Assembly: GCA_031425035.1 (NCBI GenBank)
Contig: JANPIN010000024.1
Location: 1 to 64,000 of the forward strand
Direction: 5' to 3'
Source of the DNA: M3007 sp031425035
GTDB taxonomy: Bacteria > Bacteroidota > Bacteroidia > Chitinophagales > Saprospiraceae
Length of the DNA: 64,000 nucleotides
Under the pieces are notes generated by a model. It was given only the letters and a program-made list of their open reading frames with translations, ran no database searches and was not told the origin of the DNA. A program made the position numbers and the translations under genes. Position 1 is the stretch's first letter, and the number at the start of each line of letters is the position of its first letter. Below, piece by piece: positions 61,478 to 64,000 of the stretch.

Positions 61478-64000
61478 ATGTTCCAAAAATTACTTCTTCC
61501 TGCCCTGCTCCTGCTGCTGGCACAGATTATGAATGCCCAAACGGTCACCCTGCGCGGGCGCGTGCTGGATGCCGAGAATAACCGCCCCCTGACCGATGTT
61601 GCCGTCGTGGTCATCGGTACCGGCCAGATCGGGGTCACTGACCAGAATGGTGAATTTCGCATCGAGGGCCTGCAGCCCGGTCCGTACAACCTGGCTATTT
61701 CCAGCAAAGGTTTTTTTCCGCTGGACGTGTCTGTCAATGCAAATGGGAATGACGGCCCCGCGGTGGACTTCCAGCTCAAACGCGATCTGGCCACCGACAC
61801 CCCGTCGACGCCCATTCCAACTATCACGCTGGATGAAGCGGAATCGGATAGTGAAGGCGCCGGCGAGGTGGCCAACCTGCTGCACGCCTCCCGGGACGTA
61901 TTTCAGACCATCGGCGGTTTCGGCTGGAGTAACTACCGTTTTCGCGAACGCGGTTACGATTCGGATCAGTTCCCCCTTTACCTCAACGGCGTGGAAATTA
62001 ACGACCCGGAAACCGGCATTGCCTTTTTCGGCGAGTTCGGCGGCTTGAATGACGTGCTTCGCCTTCGGGAAAGCAGCGTAGGCCTCGAAGCCTGCGATTT
62101 TGCCTTTTCCGAAGTCGGCGGCGCTACCCGCATCGATACCCGCGCCAGTTCGCAGCGCAAACAGATCCGCGCCTCTTATGCCTTGTCCAACCGCAGCTAT
62201 GACCACCGAGTGATGCTCACCGCCAGTACCGGACTCATGCCCGGCGGCTGGGCCGTAACGCTTTCCGGCAGTCACCGCTGGGCCCAGGAAGCCTATGTGC
62301 AGGGCACCTTTTTCCAGGGCACCGCTTATTTCCTGTCGGTGGATAAAAAATTTACCCCCAAGCAGAACCTCAACCTGACCATACTCGGTTCGCCCAGTAT
62401 TCGTGGACGGGCCTCCGATTCATTTGAAGAAATGTACGACCTGGCCGGCACGCACTACTATAACCCGAACTGGGGATACCAGAACGGCGATAAACGCAAT
62501 GCCAACGTCGCCTACAGCCACCAGCCCATCGCTTTACTGCGCTACGACTGGACGCCCACCCCGACCAGTTCGATCACGGCCACCGCGTATGCCCAGGGGG
62601 GTAAAAGCGGATTCACCCGCCTCGAATACCTGGGCGGCAACCCGGCGCCCGACTTTAACCGCAACCTGCCCTCCGCTTTGGAAGACCCCGAGCAGGCCGC
62701 TTTACAGGCGGATTTGCTGCGCAACAACGAATCGGCCCGCCAACTGGACTGGCTCGGTTTTTATGAAGCCAACCGCAACTCGCAGGAAACTGTATTGAAT
62801 GCCAACGGCATCGCCGGCAATACTGTGACCGGCAACCGGGCCCAGTTCATTATCGAAGATCAACGCGGCGATAGTAAAGAAGCCGGTTTTAACGGCGTAA
62901 TCAGCGAAGCGCTCGGACAACGGGCCAAAATTCAACTGGGCGCTCATTACCAGTGGTACCAGGGCCGTAATTTTGATACCGTCGATGATCTGCTGGGCGC
63001 CGATTACTGGCTGGATATCAACAAATTTGCCCAGCAGGACCTGCCGACCGTAGCAAACGCCCGGGACAATGATGTGAACATCCCGAACCACGTAGTGCGC
63101 AAAGGCGAAACGTTCGGTTATAACTACGATGAAAATATCCGCAACGGCGGCCTGTGGACGCAGGTACAGGCGAATATGCGCAACCTGTCGGTATTTGCCG
63201 GCGGCGAAGTCAAGATCAATAATTTCTGGCGCACCGGACGGTTGCAAAACGGCCGTTATGCCGATAACTCCCTGGGCAATTCAGAAAAACTGAACTTCAA
63301 TACCTATGGCGCCAAAGGCGGTTTGACTTATAAAATGAACGGCCGCAACTACTTGTATGCCAATGGATTCATTGGTACGCGCGCGCCGCTTTTCCGCGAC
63401 GCCTTCCTTTCGCCGCGTATTCGCAATGAAGTGGTACCCGGATTGCAACCCTCTAAAGTGCAGAGTGTAGAAGGCGGCTATCTGCTGCGTTCACCCCGCC
63501 TGCGCGGCCGCCTGACCGGCTACCTGACGCAATTCAAAGATGAAACGGATGCTTCGCTGTTCTACCTGTACTCGCTCGGCGTATTTGGCACCACCATCAT
63601 GCGCGGTGTGGACCGCCAGCATGCCGGCATTGAAGCTGCGCTGGAAGCCAAACCATTCACCGCCTGGACGGTCAATGCGGCTGCCAACCTCGGTTATTAT
63701 CACTACACTTCCCGCCCGCTGTTATACGTCACCCAGGATAACAGCTCCGAACTGATCGTGAACGGCGCAACTGTTTATCAGGATAATTTCCTGGTGCCGC
63801 GTACGCCGCAGACGACCGGACTGCTGGGATTGAAATACGAAGGCAAACGCTTCTGGTTCGCGTCTTTGACCGCCACGTTCGCCGACGATCTATGGTATGA
63901 TTTCGATCGTACCCGTCGCACGGCCGCTTTCGTGGAAACGCTGGTCAAAGATTCACCAGCCTGGAACGAAGCTATCGATCAGAAGAAAGCGCCGGCCGCC
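61478..64000 (+). CDS. TonB-dependent receptor (3' end outside the window)
   Basis: At least 841 residues are encoded before the window ends. The signal peptide is MFQKLLLPALLLLLAQIMNA. A carboxypeptidase-regulatory-like domain follows (about 20-105, RGRVLDAENNRPLTDVAVVVIG), then a plug with FGWSNYRFRERGYDSDQFPLYLNGVEIN. A large barrel then shows alternating aromatic strands (FNTYGAKGGLTYKMNGRNYLYANGFIG). The fragment lacks the usual LLDGM phrase and is an atypical receptor type. No partner gene is visible before the boundary. The ligand is unknown. Confidence 0.83.
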   Translation, partial: MFQKLLLPALLLLLAQIMNAQTVTLRGRVLDAENNRPLTDVAVVVIGTGQIGVTDQNGEFRIEGLQPGPYNLAISSKGFFPLDVSVNANGNDGPAVDFQLKRDLATDTPSTPIPTITLDEAESDSEGAGEVANLLHASRDVFQTIGGFGWSNYRFRERGYDSDQFPLYLNGVEINDPETGIAFFGEFGGLNDVLRLRESSVGLEACDFAFSEVGGATRIDTRASSQRKQIRASYALSNRSYDHRVMLTASTGLMPGGWAVTLSGSHRWAQEAYVQGTFFQGTAYFLSVDKKFTPKQNLNLTILGSPSIRGRASDSFEEMYDLAGTHYYNPNWGYQNGDKRNANVAYSHQPIALLRYDWTPTPTSSITATAYAQGGKSGFTRLEYLGGNPAPDFNRNLPSALEDPEQAALQADLLRNNESARQLDWLGFYEANRNSQETVLNANGIAGNTVTGNRAQFIIEDQRGDSKEAGFNGVISEALGQRAKIQLGAHYQWYQGRNFDTVDDLLGADYWLDINKFAQQDLPTVANARDNDVNIPNHVVRKGETFGYNYDENIRNGGLWTQVQANMRNLSVFAGGEVKINNFWRTGRLQNGRYADNSLGNSEKLNFNTYGAKGGLTYKMNGRNYLYANGFIGTRAPLFRDAFLSPRIRNEVVPGLQPSKVQSVEGGYLLRSPRLRGRLTGYLTQFKDETDASLFYLYSLGVFGTTIMRGVDRQHAGIEAALEAKPFTAWTVNAAANLGYYHYTSRPLLYVTQDNSSELIVNGATVYQDNFLVPRTPQTTGLLGLKYEGKRFWFASLTATFADDLWYDFDRTRRTAAFVETLVKDSPAWNEAIDQKKAPAA

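Overview
The window is a chromosomal segment of a member of the Bacteroidota, most probably Saprospiria or a relative (inference). The signs are secreted proteins with type IX secretion (T9SS) C-terminal sorting domains, several TonB-dependent outer-membrane receptors opening with a carboxypeptidase-regulatory-like domain, an UpxY/NusG-type antiterminator, a sigma-54 enhancer-binding regulator, no clear Shine-Dalgarno sequences, and promoter boxes of the Bacteroidota form TAnnTTTG (variant TAnnTTCG) upstream of many starts. Coding density is high and GC content is roughly 50 percent or a little more. I saw no rRNA, tRNA, CRISPR array, complete insertion sequence or prophage.

Layout. 1-9.3 kb: gatC, a deoxynucleoside kinase, an MFS transporter, a sigma-54 regulator, a TlpA-type thiol protein, a T9SS cargo protein, an orphan Opp/Dpp-like permease and selD. 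9.5-11.8 kb: a TonB-dependent receptor bracketed by two copies of a palindromic repeat. 12.3-16.9 kb: a small surface-polysaccharide group (deacetylase, Wzi, left-handed beta-helix acetyltransferase, UpxY antiterminator). 17-24.9 kb: metH with an in-frame palindromic insertion, a lactonase-family lipoprotein, an amylase fragment, the SO_2930-type dihaem cytochrome with its beta-helix partner, and a cold-shock gene. 25-45 kb: a second beta-barrel receptor, mtgA, a membrane-TPR protein, an amidohydrolase-like protein lacking the HxH metal motif, a small acidic protein, two OmpA proteins, a metallo-beta-lactamase-fold hydrolase, ribH, a LysM/RlpA-like protein, kdsB, a Kir channel, a DASH cryptochrome, a GT39 transferase and a GNAT. 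45.5-57.7 kb: a multi-PAS histidine kinase, an unknown membrane lipoprotein, ettA, a Na+/H+ antiporter, smc, a DUF433/DUF5615 toxin-antitoxin pair and a decayed dehydrogenase. 57.7-60.2 kb: an ECF sigma factor, a protein that appears to run from cytoplasm through the inner membrane to an outer-membrane barrel, and a histidine-rich lipoprotein. 60.2-64 kb: a secreted endonuclease/phosphatase-fold protein and a third receptor running off the window.

Two things stand out. First, at 57.7-60.2 kb the ECF sigma gene overlaps by 4 nt the gene for an apparent dual-membrane-spanning anti-sigma protein. That protein and the following lipoprotein share His/Gly/Pro-rich motifs, which suggests an envelope-to-nucleus-of-transcription signalling unit, perhaps for metals. 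Second, many intergenic spaces carry unusual repeats: arms built of tandem 7- to 10-base words, often in inverted orientation, with a different word at each locus and at three loci a shared core (GTTTTGAACGAAGTGA...CTGAC..CCAA). A separate palindrome family is based on GGTAACGCGGAT and AAAATCCG.

Most other genes are housekeeping or envelope functions whose neighbours add little beyond short operons: beta-helix plus cytochrome; selD plus permease; sigma plus anti-sigma; DUF433 plus DUF5615.
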